From an uncultured Chitinophaga sp. (lineage in GTDB: Bacteria; Bacteroidota; Bacteroidia; Chitinophagales; Chitinophagaceae), in the NCBI RefSeq assembly GCF_946479755.1, contig NZ_CAMLHC010000039.1, positions 1 through 64,000 of the forward strand: a DNA stretch of 64,000 bases, in the 5' to 3' direction. Position numbers and translations under genes: made by a program. The notes under the pieces were generated by a model. It was not told the DNA's origin. It saw only the letters and a list, made by a program, of their open reading frames with translations, and did no database searches. Below are positions 17,939-26,261 of this stretch, piece after piece (the first letter of the stretch is position 1; each line of letters begins with the position of its first letter).

Positions 17939-18478
17939 ATGTTTTATATCAGTGAAGTAAAAAATACGCCGCCGGCGACCTTTAAGACAACCTTACAGGA
18001 GATGGTTTACCGCCTGCTGCAACAGCAAAAGGTGCCGTTTGAGCGGGTAGACAACGACGAAGCTATTACCATGGAAGATTGTATCATCATCAATCGCCAG
18101 CTGAACATGAAAACAGTGAAGACGCTGTTTCTGTGCAACCGCCAGCAGACAGCCTTTTACCTGTTCGTCACCACCGCCGACAAACCATTTATCACAAAGG
18201 ACTTCAGCCGGGTAATGGATATCCCCCGGGTATCTTTCGCTCCGGCAGAATTACTGGATAAGATGCTGGGTACCACCATCGGCGCCACCACTATCTTCGG
18301 TGTACTACTGGATAAAGACAACCAGGTACAGGTAGTCATTGACAAGGACGTGCTTTCAGAAGAAGGATATGGCTGCAGCGACGGTACCACCACGAGTTAC
18401 ATGAAAGTCAGCAGGGACTGGATCATGCAAGATTTCCTGGCATATGCCGGGCATGTGCCGAAGATCATTGAGATATAA
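17939..18478 (+). CDS. YbaK/ProX-type prolyl-tRNA editing protein
   Basis: This is a 179-residue stand-alone editing domain that hydrolyses mischarged tRNA(Pro) in the ProX/YbaK/INS family. Features supporting this are V-P-F-E-R-V-D-N-D-E-A near 36-46 and the conserved basic K-T-L-F-L-C-N stretch near 58-65. The family G-x-T-T-x-F-G-V-L-L-D pattern near 117-130 (here GATTIFGVLLD) and G-C-S-D-G-T-T-T-S-Y near 143 also fit. It is the second gene of the operon behind the proline-codon leader. Confidence 0.88.
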   Translation: MFYISEVKNTPPATFKTTLQEMVYRLLQQQKVPFERVDNDEAITMEDCIIINRQLNMKTVKTLFLCNRQQTAFYLFVTTADKPFITKDFSRVMDIPRVSFAPAELLDKMLGTTIGATTIFGVLLDKDNQVQVVIDKDVLSEEGYGCSDGTTTSYMKVSRDWIMQDFLAYAGHVPKIIEI

Positions 18479-18486
18479 GTAAAAGG

Positions 18487-18520
18487 CAAAAGGTTGTAAG
18501 GTAACACTTACAACCTTTTG
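18487..18520. terminator. Bidirectional terminator
   Basis: AAAAGGTTGTAAG (18488-18500) and CTTACAACCTTTT (18507-18519) form a perfect 13-bp stem with a 6-nt loop, flanked by A and T runs. It serves both the YbaK gene and the convergent HAD gene, whose last codons lie inside the stem. Confidence 0.85.
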
Positions 18521-18963
18521 TTTATGGCTAATTGATGTACTACCGTCTCCGTCCATTCCACGTCCCCTTCCGCTATAATAATCGTTCTGAAGCCGTGCCG
18601 CTCCCCTTCCATGGCCACGCCGGGAGAATCATCTATATGTACGTCAATATCAAAGGCCGGCGGGTACTTCGAAATACTGCCGGCTGTTTTACCTAATGTT
18701 TTATCGTGGATGTTTTTGTTGATGATCTTATCGAGTCCGATACCATAACTGAGGAACAGCCGCCGCACATAAGCCGGCGATCTGTAGGAGGTGGTGTAAA
18801 CATACAGCCGGTGGTTGTCACGACGCAGCTGTTTCATCAGCCGAACCGTCCCCTGCCTGATTTTTTCACGGCTGAAAAGCCGGTGCCATATTGTTTTTCG
18901 TTCTACCGGAAATTGTTTCATTCCGGGTATTAAGGTGTCGTCAAGGTCAAATGAGATAATCAA
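18508..18963 (-). CDS. HAD-superfamily hydrolase
   Basis: This is a 151-residue Rossmann-like phosphatase-fold protein. Motif I is FDLDDT (Asp6 nucleophile, Asp8), motif II is the T-T-S at about 57-59, motif III a Lys near 88, and motif IV I-D-D-S-P (about 113-117). The cap region is minimal, as in small-substrate phosphatases acting on phosphoproteins, nucleotides or sugars. The specific substrate is unknown. Its 3' end overlaps the shared terminator. Confidence 0.82.
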   Translation of the reverse strand: MIISFDLDDTLIPGMKQFPVERKTIWHRLFSREKIRQGTVRLMKQLRRDNHRLYVYTTSYRSPAYVRRLFLSYGIGLDKIINKNIHDKTLGKTAGSISKYPPAFDIDVHIDDSPGVAMEGERHGFRTIIIAEGDVEWTETVVHQLAINKRL

Positions 18964-19021
18964 GGGCGCGGTGTTGTTTACTGAAACGAGGCTAAAAATA
19001 CTGCCTTTTCATGATTTGCCG

Positions 19022-20059
19022 CTATATCTTCTCCCCTTCCACGATGCTCACCTCGGTGATATCGAGATCGATGACCCGTGTGAGCCGCAGCCCGGAACGA
19101 CGGAATAATTCCCCGAATTCCGCAGCTGTCCTTTCTTTGCCCCCTGTTACCACGAGCATATTCACATCCATAAATTTGGCGCCGTGCAATGTGTTGCCTT
19201 CGGGAACAACGCCGTCAACAACCAGGATTTTGCTCTCCGGCTTCATCGCTTTGCTCACAACGCTCAGGATGCGTACGGAATCTTCATCATCCCAGTCATG
19301 GATGATCATTTTAAGGAGATAGGCATCCGCTCCTGCCGGTACCTGCTCGAAGAAGTTGCCGCTCACGGCAGAACAACGATGGCGCAACAGCGGGTCGGCT
19401 GTCAGCAACGCGGCGGTTTGTTCCACCACATAAGGGACATCGAAGACAATGCCCGACGGCCCCGGTGTACTTTTCAGAATCGCGGACAACAGGGAACCGT
19501 TGCTACCGCCGACATCGATGATCGTTTTGAAAACCGAAAAGTCGTACTTTTCCAGGATAGCAGGACTCAGAAAACTGGTCACCGCCGTCATGGCTTTCAT
19601 AAAATTCAGTCCTCTGTCAGCATGTTTTTTATAATGCTCCCAGAGATTTTCGCCATAATGCTCATCAAAGGCGGTTTTTCCCGTTCTGACGCTGTCGATC
19701 AGATTCCCCCAGGGCACGTAAAATTCCCCCATCTCTGCCAGCAGAAAGGCTTTCATGCTGCCTTCGACATCGCCGATCAGCGCGATGGAATCAGGCGTAT
19801 TGATAAACACACCGGGCGTTTGTTCTTCAAAAACACCATTGGCTGCCAGCAGTTTCAGCAGGCGGTGGAGCGATGGCGCATGGGTGCCTGTCTCGGCCGC
19901 CAGCGCGTTTATCTCCATAGGGCCGGAGGACAGTATTTCAGCGATGTTCAGCCTGGCGGCGGTATATACACTACAGGAAACCCAGTGATTGGTGATGTGG
20001 CGAAGGATGTTTCCCGTATGCTCAGCGGTGGCACGTAAGCCGGATAAATCAGTGCGCAT
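19022..20059 (-). CDS. SAM-dependent O-methyltransferase (plant/bacterial class II type)
   Basis: This is a 345-residue small-molecule methyltransferase. An N-terminal winged-helix dimerisation domain (about 15-100) is followed by the SAM-binding fold with motif I I-D-V-G-G-S-N-G-S-L (181-190). The catalytic H-D-W-D-D-E pattern has His254 as the likely general base. Relatives methylate phenolic hydroxyls of secondary metabolites. It is divergent from the tyrosine phenol-lyase gene, with a 7-bp inverted repeat between them, so a link to phenolic chemistry is possible but inferred. Confidence 0.87.
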   Translation of the reverse strand: MRTDLSGLRATAEHTGNILRHITNHWVSCSVYTAARLNIAEILSSGPMEINALAAETGTHAPSLHRLLKLLAANGVFEEQTPGVFINTPDSIALIGDVEGSMKAFLLAEMGEFYVPWGNLIDSVRTGKTAFDEHYGENLWEHYKKHADRGLNFMKAMTAVTSFLSPAILEKYDFSVFKTIIDVGGSNGSLLSAILKSTPGPSGIVFDVPYVVEQTAALLTADPLLRHRCSAVSGNFFEQVPAGADAYLLKMIIHDWDDEDSVRILSVVSKAMKPESKILVVDGVVPEGNTLHGAKFMDVNMLVVTGGKERTAAEFGELFRRSGLRLTRVIDLDITEVSIVEGEKI

Positions 20060-20080
20060 AGGATAGTTTTTTTGAAAAAT

Positions 20081-20103
20081 ATGGTTATCTTAAATTTAAC
20101 CAT
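20081..20103. promoter_or_regulatory. Inverted repeat in a divergent promoter region
   Basis: ATGGTTA and TAACCAT are perfect inverted half-sites with a 9-nt spacer. They lie 22 bp before the O-methyltransferase start and 81 bp before the lyase start, so this may be a shared operator. No regulator gene is adjacent. Confidence 0.35.
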
Positions 20104-20183
20104 AAAGCCTGCTGTTCCCACCGCAGTGATGGTACTTATTTTTCAAGAATATCGCCTTTTACCAAAACAATCGTAGCTATCTT

Positions 20184-21587
20184 ATGAAGAAATCTCACTG
20201 GGCAGAACCCTACAAAATCAAGATGGTAGAGCCGCTCCGAAAGACCTCCCGCGAAGAACGCAAAAAGCTGATTGAAGACGCCGGCTTTAACACATTTCAG
20301 TTAAAATCTGCAGATGTGTACATCGACCTGCTGACCGACAGTGGCACCAGCGCCATGAGCGACCGCCAGTGGGCCGGTCTGATGATGGGCGACGAAGCTT
20401 ATTCCGGCAGCCGCAACTTCTACCACCTGGAGGCGGTAGTACAGGAGTATTACGGATACAAGTATGTCGTTCCCACCCACCAGGGCAGAGGGGCGGAACA
20501 CCTGATCGCCCGCCTGCTGATACGGCCCGGCATGTATGTTCCGGGTAACATGTACTTCACCACCACACGGCTGCACCAGGAACTGGCAGGCGGCAATTTT
20601 ACCGATGTCATTACCGACGAAGCCCATGATCCCGATTCCGATTTCCCCTTCAAAGGAAATATAGACCTGCAGAAGCTTGAAGACATCATCCGGAAGGCAG
20701 GCGCAGCCAATATCGCCTATCTCAGTTTAGCCACCACGGTGAACATGGCCGGAGGACAGCCCATATCACTGGGAAACATGAAACAGGTACGAAAGCTCAC
20801 ACAACAGCACGGTATCCGCATCATCCATGATATGGCCAGAGTAGCAGAAAACGCCTTTATGATCCAGCAACATGAAGCCGGTTATGCCGACAGGACCGTC
20901 GCTTCCATCGTAAAGGAAATCTGTTCGCTGACAGACGGCGCTGTCATGAGCGGTAAAAAAGACGCGCTGGTCAATATCGGCGGGTTCCTCGCGCTCAACG
21001 ACGAAGGCCTGTACGAAGAAGCCAAAAACCTGGTGATCGTATACGAAGGCATGCATACCTATGGCGGCCTTGCCGGACGCGACATGGAAGCCATGGCCAT
21101 TGGTATTACCGAGTCGGTGGAAGAAGCCCATATCGCCGCCCGCGTTTACCAGGTGCATTACCTGGGCAACCTGCTGAAAGAAGCCGGTATCCCTGTATTG
21201 AACCCTATCGGCACTCACGGCGTGTTTCTCAATGCCCGTACCTTTTTACCGCATATCCCGCAAATCCGCTTTCCCGCCCAGGCATTGACCGTAGCGTTGT
21301 ATGAAGCCGGCGGGGTACGGACTGTCGAAAGAGGCATCGTGTCTGCCGGCCGTGATAAAGAAACCGGAGACCATCACTATCCCTCGCTGGAGCTGGTACG
21401 GCTGGCCATCCCCAGAAGAGTGTACACCCTCTCTCATATGGACGTGGTAGCAGATGCCATCATTGAAACATATGAAAACAGATACAACATACCCGGACTG
21501 GAGTTTACCATGGAACCCAAATACCTCCGCTTCTTTCAGGCGCGGTTTAAACAGCTGGCGCCCGAACCAGCTACCACAACACACTAA
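20184..21587 (+). CDS. tpl: Tyrosine phenol-lyase (beta-tyrosinase), PLP-dependent
   Basis: This 467-residue enzyme is predicted to split L-tyrosine into phenol, pyruvate and ammonia. Recalling the Citrobacter freundii enzyme, residues align at an offset of two: Tyr73 (Y71), Thr126 (T124), Asn187 (N185), Asp216 (D214), Arg219 (R217), PLP-lysine Lys259 (K257), Arg383 (R381) and Phe450 (F448). Thr124 and Arg381 separate this enzyme from tryptophanase. Two pocket positions differ: Thr216 is Ala218 and Met379 is Val381, so the preferred side chain could be altered. It stands alone before a strong terminator and is divergent from an O-methyltransferase. Confidence 0.88.
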   Translation: MKKSHWAEPYKIKMVEPLRKTSREERKKLIEDAGFNTFQLKSADVYIDLLTDSGTSAMSDRQWAGLMMGDEAYSGSRNFYHLEAVVQEYYGYKYVVPTHQGRGAEHLIARLLIRPGMYVPGNMYFTTTRLHQELAGGNFTDVITDEAHDPDSDFPFKGNIDLQKLEDIIRKAGAANIAYLSLATTVNMAGGQPISLGNMKQVRKLTQQHGIRIIHDMARVAENAFMIQQHEAGYADRTVASIVKEICSLTDGAVMSGKKDALVNIGGFLALNDEGLYEEAKNLVIVYEGMHTYGGLAGRDMEAMAIGITESVEEAHIAARVYQVHYLGNLLKEAGIPVLNPIGTHGVFLNARTFLPHIPQIRFPAQALTVALYEAGGVRTVERGIVSAGRDKETGDHHYPSLELVRLAIPRRVYTLSHMDVVADAIIETYENRYNIPGLEFTMEPKYLRFFQARFKQLAPEPATTTH

Positions 21588-21610
21588 TGAATATCCAGGG
21601 ATAATGAAGA

Positions 21611-21635
21611 ATAGCCCTCCCGGCGGGAGGGCTAT
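21611..21635 (+). terminator. Intrinsic terminator after tpl
   Basis: ATAGCCCTCCC and GGGAGGGCTAT form an 11-bp stem with a 3-nt loop, followed by TTCGTTT. Confidence 0.8.
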
Positions 21636-21699
21636 TTCGTTTCTAAAATGAACAAAAAGCGCGCTGAATCATTTTCTATCTGGAAGCCTTTCCGAAAAA

Positions 21700-22413
21700 A
21701 TGATGCTCATGGAACAAAAACTCATCATCGACTGGACCCAGATGCCCACCTACAACACCGTAATGGCCGTAGCAGCAGGGGCCGCATTACTTTCCATTGC
21801 CCGCACCGGCAGACGCCTGTATGAAAAACAGGAAATCAGGCCGCTGGGTATCTGTATCAATTTCGCCATGCTCGGGCTACTGCTATTTTGCACCGGGCTG
21901 CATATGACACTCACCTGGCCGATGGCCAAATACTTCCCTTTTGACAATATCGTTTTCGGAGAACCCAGTCTCACCCTGGGTGTACTGCTGCTTGGCCTCG
22001 CCTTCTATTTCGGTCAGTACCGGCGGCATGGAGGCTTTTCATTGTCAGACATCTCGAAAGACATCTGCGAGTGGCGTTACCTGCTGTATGGCATCGGTCT
22101 TGCGCTGATAGGCATCGGCTGCGCCGGCGTCGCCTTTCAGCTTTTCGCCGCACCCAAAGAAGAACCGATATCCGGTAATTTCGCTGACTACCCCATGCTG
22201 GAAGCCACTTTCATCTCTACCGTTTACGCGCTGACAGGCCTCTCCGCCCTGCTGACACCCGTCGCCCTGCAACACTGGACGCAGGAAATATCGTTGACCG
22301 GCATACATAAAACCGTTTACTGCTTCCTGGTGATCACCGGGTATACCTGGCTGCTTTTTGGCGCGCTGAACTTTTTCACTCATATCGGCCTGATTGTGCA
22401 TACCATGGGATAA
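21700..22413 (+). CDS. DUF981-like integral membrane protein
   Basis: This is a 237-residue protein with about seven predicted membrane helices (for example near 22-38, 50-70, 83-105, 128-150, 168-190 and 207-230). The spacing and the T-G-L-H-M-T-L-T-W-P and F-G-E-P-S motifs resemble DUF981 proteins. Its function is unknown. The start could be the ATG at 21709 (MEQKLIID). It sits 19 bp before the next gene and the two are probably co-transcribed. Confidence 0.75.
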   Translation: MMLMEQKLIIDWTQMPTYNTVMAVAAGAALLSIARTGRRLYEKQEIRPLGICINFAMLGLLLFCTGLHMTLTWPMAKYFPFDNIVFGEPSLTLGVLLLGLAFYFGQYRRHGGFSLSDISKDICEWRYLLYGIGLALIGIGCAGVAFQLFAAPKEEPISGNFADYPMLEATFISTVYALTGLSALLTPVALQHWTQEISLTGIHKTVYCFLVITGYTWLLFGALNFFTHIGLIVHTMG

Positions 22414-22432
22414 AATTGTAAGTTGCAGGGTG

Positions 22433-23152
22433 ATGACCGATTTTTCTTCCTTACTCCAGCTCGACAAAGAAGCGCTCGCCACACTAGCCAACGCTTACAG
22501 CAGCTATGCCACCTACCTCGACGCGGGACAGTCTGACGATCTGCCGACGATCGCCGGCAGCTATATGAAGGCCGCCGGCTATGAAATGCTGTTCGACCAG
22601 GCCACCGCTAAGAAATGGTATTCCCGGGCGACGGACTATTTCATCCGCGCAGCAGACACCTACGGCATCATCGCTGCGATCTGCTGTAACCAGTCCCCGG
22701 AGATGAAAGTCGGCCCCACCCCTACGCCAGACCTGCAATTTTACAAGTTATTAAGCGGGTATTTTAATGATACGCCCGTGGACATCACAGCCTGGCAGGA
22801 GCCCGTAGGACGCCTGCAGATACCTATGCGGCTGTATCTCGAAGCCTTCGACGCCACGGAAGAATGCACTGCGGTCACAGCGCTGCCCGCTGCCTGGAAG
22901 CCACTTCTCACGCGCATGCATACACGCCCGAGATTACTCAGTAAAGATACCAAACGGTGGCGCAGTCTCGAAGGGACCATCAACCCGATAGAACCGGAAA
23001 CGGTCGCCACCTGCGTGACGTTGCTGACCGTCGCACACCGGCAGGGGATTACATGGGAAAGTATGGAGGAAGAGGTGCAGCAACAGCAGGATGTTGCGTT
23101 TATTGCGGCAAAGCTGGCGCTGCTGCTGTTATCAGCAGCATCATCTTATTAG
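22433..23152 (+). CDS. Unknown mostly helical protein
   Basis: This is a 239-residue cytoplasmic protein with no signal peptide or membrane helix. The ATG at 22433 (MTDFSSLLQ) was preferred because the in-frame upstream start at 22394 overlaps the preceding gene. The sequence is rich in Ala, Leu and Tyr helices with TPR-like spacing (A-K-K-W-Y-S-R-A-T-D-Y-F-I-R-A-A-D-T-Y, about 60-80). No family or catalytic motif was recognised. Confidence 0.7.
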   Translation: MTDFSSLLQLDKEALATLANAYSSYATYLDAGQSDDLPTIAGSYMKAAGYEMLFDQATAKKWYSRATDYFIRAADTYGIIAAICCNQSPEMKVGPTPTPDLQFYKLLSGYFNDTPVDITAWQEPVGRLQIPMRLYLEAFDATEECTAVTALPAAWKPLLTRMHTRPRLLSKDTKRWRSLEGTINPIEPETVATCVTLLTVAHRQGITWESMEEEVQQQQDVAFIAAKLALLLLSAASSY

Positions 23153-23447
23153 TTTCTAAATCAATTTATATTAACCGGTTATTAACTGCTGAAGAAGCAG
23201 GACAAAGGCAGGTTTAGGGGCGATGCTGATATTTTTACGTCCTCTTTCAGGTATAATTAATCATGAGTAAAAAACATCACAAATATCTCCCCATTACTGA
23301 AGCTAAAATCTATTGATTTCCTTGGGCAAAACCAATCTGGCACTGGACGGGGATACTTGTCCTCCTGACTTTAAAAAACTTTTTTTAGCTTAAACACCTT
23401 ATCCAGTAAAAGTTTGATCAAATTTCAAATCGATTTTAGCCAGACAA
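23153..23447. other. A+T-rich interval with a possible broken small ORF
   Basis: No intact gene is supported. From 23263 an ORF reads MSKKHHKYLPITEAKIY, meets TGA at 23314, and continues in frame for 23 codons as a hydrophobic segment (FPWAKPIWHWTGILVLLTL...) to TAG at 23386. It may be the remnant of a small membrane protein. The interval is clearly richer in A and T than its neighbours. Confidence 0.35.
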
Positions 23448-23690
23448 CTATGATTGAAAACAATCAAGTTGATATAAGTTTTTATCAAAATTAATATCAA
23501 TATCAATATACGCTTTAAGCTCTTCAGCCTCTTTAGGCCCTATAGGATAAGGGTTATACATTAAAGGGTCATCGGTAGAAGGTTTAAATATTGACTTCAA
23601 AACATTAATATCTACAAAATCAATATTATACTCCTGCAATAATTCCTCATTTTCCTTATCAAAACAACTGATTAGTCTTTCGATTTTCAT
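23448..23690 (-). CDS. Small acidic protein of unknown function
   Basis: This 80-residue acidic protein (many Asp and Glu) starts MKIERLISCFDKENEEL and contains D-P-L-M-Y-N-P-Y-P-I and an E-A-E-E-L-K-A-Y helix. It resembles small DUF7683-like Bacteroidota proteins that often stand beside toxin or immunity genes, but this is from memory only. It lies in an A+T-rich pocket next to degraded sequence, which suggests recent arrival. Confidence 0.6.
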   Translation of the reverse strand: MKIERLISCFDKENEELLQEYNIDFVDINVLKSIFKPSTDDPLMYNPYPIGPKEAEELKAYIDIDINFDKNLYQLDCFQS

Positions 23691-23742
23691 AGAAATTATT
23701 TTTGTGTTCTTCTTGATTTTTCTGAAGGCTTGGTTTGCCCAA

Positions 23743-24723
23743 CTACTGTACGCGTTTTATCCGCCGCACAAACGTATAATCACCGGTAATCTCCTCCCCG
23801 TAATTCAAGTCCTCATCGAAAATGCTGCTATCGCGGAAGTAGGTGCTGACGCTCAGGTACCCCAGATCGAGCCCACCGCCGCCGCAAAGGTTACAACCGC
23901 CGTCACCGCCTTTCAGGAACCATTCGCTGTCCATCATCACTTCGTAGCGGTAAGGGTTATTGGCGATCACCAGCCCAAACTGATTGGGGGTGTCGAGGTA
24001 AATTTCCGGGTGATCATTTCTCTTGAAATACAGGTAGTCCTTGCTGTAGTCGATGGCGTCGCCCCAGGGGTAGAGCGTGCGGGAGCCGCCGCCACAGAGG
24101 TATTCCCATTCGTCTTCTGTAGGGAGCCGGAAACCGGTGTCCTGGATTTCCTGCAGCAGTTCTTCCCGGGAGGCACCCTGGTACAGCCATGCCGTAATAT
24201 TATCGCCATTTTTTACCAACCGGAAAGAGTCATTGACGGTATAGCTCCAGTGTTCGCGGGGAGAAGCTTTTACTTCGGCGAACGTTTTCTCAAAATAGTC
24301 ATCGGATGTGAGGCGCTCATCTGTCAACTCAACGGGGAAGTAACCTGTTTGACGATACTCCCGTTCCACGATCATCGGGCCGATCGTCACGGTGCGTACC
24401 GGCGACAGCCGCTCACGGATGTAGTTATCCATCTCCTCCATATTATCCTCAAACATGCCTGCCATATTATTCCTGTTTTCGGTCGCCATGTTCCAAGAGT
24501 CGAGTCCCAGCACGACGGTATCACCGGGTACAAAAACGAATTCTGCGCCGTCATACTCCAGGACAGCGGTGTAAGTACGCTGCCCGAATTTCTCAAATGT
24601 CTCAAATCGGTTGATGGTGAATGCAGGAAACCGTGTATCGATCAACTGCTGCAGGATGGCTTCGGCGTCCTGCTTTGGCAGTGCATTCCAAGCCTGACGG
24701 TCATATAATTGGGTAACGCTCAT
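23743..24723 (-). CDS. Formylglycine-generating-enzyme-fold (SUMF1-like) protein
   Basis: This is a 326-residue protein whose second half has the signature F-R-L-P-T-E-D-E-W-E-Y-L-C-G-G-G-S-R-T-L-Y-P-W-G-D (about 197-222) of the FGE-sulfatase/C-type-lectin-like fold. The paired active-site cysteines of true formylglycine-generating enzymes are not in their usual place; instead there is C-N-L-C-G-G-G-G near 285. It probably uses the fold for another purpose. It has no signal peptide. It follows the lipoprotein genes on the same strand by 43 bp and may belong to that operon. Confidence 0.7.
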   Translation of the reverse strand: MSVTQLYDRQAWNALPKQDAEAILQQLIDTRFPAFTINRFETFEKFGQRTYTAVLEYDGAEFVFVPGDTVVLGLDSWNMATENRNNMAGMFEDNMEEMDNYIRERLSPVRTVTIGPMIVEREYRQTGYFPVELTDERLTSDDYFEKTFAEVKASPREHWSYTVNDSFRLVKNGDNITAWLYQGASREELLQEIQDTGFRLPTEDEWEYLCGGGSRTLYPWGDAIDYSKDYLYFKRNDHPEIYLDTPNQFGLVIANNPYRYEVMMDSEWFLKGGDGGCNLCGGGGLDLGYLSVSTYFRDSSIFDEDLNYGEEITGDYTFVRRIKRVQ

Positions 24724-24766
24724 GACAACTAAAGGATGATTTCTGGTCGCTAATGTAGCTAAACTT

Positions 24767-26179
24767 TCACGATTTCTGCAACGAGGCGTAATGCAACGTT
24801 TGCAGCCGGCCGTTGCCCACTACATTAAATTCTACTTTCTGGGTGTTGTCCTTTCCTTTAAGCGTGAGCGTGATTTTATTATCTCCTTTTTTCAGGGGGA
24901 TGCGTGAATAATAGATAGAGTGTGGCAGGCTTTGCCAGTTACGAGTATCTGCTTTTTCCGTCAGCAGGGAGAAAAGGTTAAACAGCTCTCCGGCCACTTC
25001 GTCGTTCTTCCGGATCTCGTATTCCGCCAACTTTTTGATGGCCAGTCGTGTCAGCGCCAGTCCCATCTCTTTCAGAAAACGTTCCTGCAAAGTGCGGAAA
25101 GCCAGCTGGTTCACATCTTCCACTTTTTCGAGCGTGGTGGAGAAAGTGCTGTCGCGCTGTATGTCTGCGGCGGTATAATAGAGCGGCTGCTCCACATAGC
25201 TGGGAAAGGCCACGCGGAAGGCTTCCAGGTGACGGCGCAACCGGTCACACGAATCCCGCGGGAAGAGATTAAAATCGAAAGGAATAAAAACCTGGGTGTT
25301 CGGATCTGTAAACACAAAATTGCCCGGTCCTCTTTCGGTGAGGGTAAAGAAAAAATTACTTTCTGCTTTTACCGGCGCCAACCCGTTTTCCCATATCACC
25401 AGCACAGAGCCGCCGTCGTTGTCGGCAGAGCGCTGATACACACGGCCAAACTGCTGTTCGTAGTATTGTACTTCCTGCTGAAAGCCCAGCTGATCGGCCG
25501 TACGCAGGAGGTCCACCTGTAACTGCGCGGGCATGTCCACACCGTAATAACGGCGGTCGGGGGATTTCAGGAAGATATCAGCGGCATTGCGGTAGGAGAT
25601 AAAAGCGTTGTTCACATCGCCGGCGCTTTCATATACGATGCCCTGTACGATGAGCGAGAAAGCATCGTTGCTGTATTTTTTATCATTGTTTTTTTTCCGG
25701 TCATTGAGGGCATAGTTACCCAGTGAAATGCGCCGGGCTTCCACCTCCGCATCTTCCAGCTGATGTAGTTGCAGATAGTTGACAGACTTATAGTAATGAA
25801 TCAGTAACCGTTCAAAATCTTCACCCTGGTAGATCTGCATCGCGGGATTGACGACCAGTCCCAGCGTCTGGTCCAGCACCCTGCTGCGGCTGCGGCCCGA
25901 CAGGATGGAATCGGCGGCATTAAAATACAGGTTGCTTTCATGGTAGCGTCCCTGCAGAAAGGCGGTCTTGCCTTTTTCCATGTTAAACAGCAGCTTGTTA
26001 CGGCCATAACGGAAAAAGCGGGCTTTGTCCAGCTGCGTCGAAGCCTCTTCGAAGCGGCCCTGTGACACGGCCTCGTAATACGGCGCCACAGCGCCGTTAT
26101 AAGTACGGCATGAGCAAAAGAAAGGCATAGCCAATGCCAGTGACAGCCACCACTTCCATTGACGAACGGAAATAAACAT
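24767..26179 (-). CDS. COG3014-like lipoprotein with TPR-type helices
   Basis: This is a 470-residue lipoprotein with the lipobox FCSC (Cys24). The N-terminal half carries repeats of TPR type (Y-Y-E-A-V-S-Q-G-R-F-E-E-A, K-T-A-F-L-Q-G-R-Y-H-E-S-N-L-Y-F-N-A-A-D). The C-terminal half contains A-L-T-R-L-A-I-K-K-L-A-E-Y, as in COG3014 proteins. Such genes commonly sit next to LpoB-like genes, as here (82 bp upstream). A role at the cell envelope, perhaps with peptidoglycan synthases, is inferred from that pairing. Confidence 0.75.
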   Translation of the reverse strand: MFISVRQWKWWLSLALAMPFFCSCRTYNGAVAPYYEAVSQGRFEEASTQLDKARFFRYGRNKLLFNMEKGKTAFLQGRYHESNLYFNAADSILSGRSRSRVLDQTLGLVVNPAMQIYQGEDFERLLIHYYKSVNYLQLHQLEDAEVEARRISLGNYALNDRKKNNDKKYSNDAFSLIVQGIVYESAGDVNNAFISYRNAADIFLKSPDRRYYGVDMPAQLQVDLLRTADQLGFQQEVQYYEQQFGRVYQRSADNDGGSVLVIWENGLAPVKAESNFFFTLTERGPGNFVFTDPNTQVFIPFDFNLFPRDSCDRLRRHLEAFRVAFPSYVEQPLYYTAADIQRDSTFSTTLEKVEDVNQLAFRTLQERFLKEMGLALTRLAIKKLAEYEIRKNDEVAGELFNLFSLLTEKADTRNWQSLPHSIYYSRIPLKKGDNKITLTLKGKDNTQKVEFNVVGNGRLQTLHYASLQKS

Positions 26180-26261
26180 GATATGCGCTTGAGATAAAAA
26201 TGTGCGCCGGCAACACAGACAACCGGCGCACGGTTACCACAGGGTAACGAGTATGTAGGTC

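Noticed and set aside
20184..21587. Tryptophanase
   Set aside because: Thr126 and Arg383 correspond to the tyrosine phenol-lyase residues Thr124 and Arg381, not to the tryptophanase residues.
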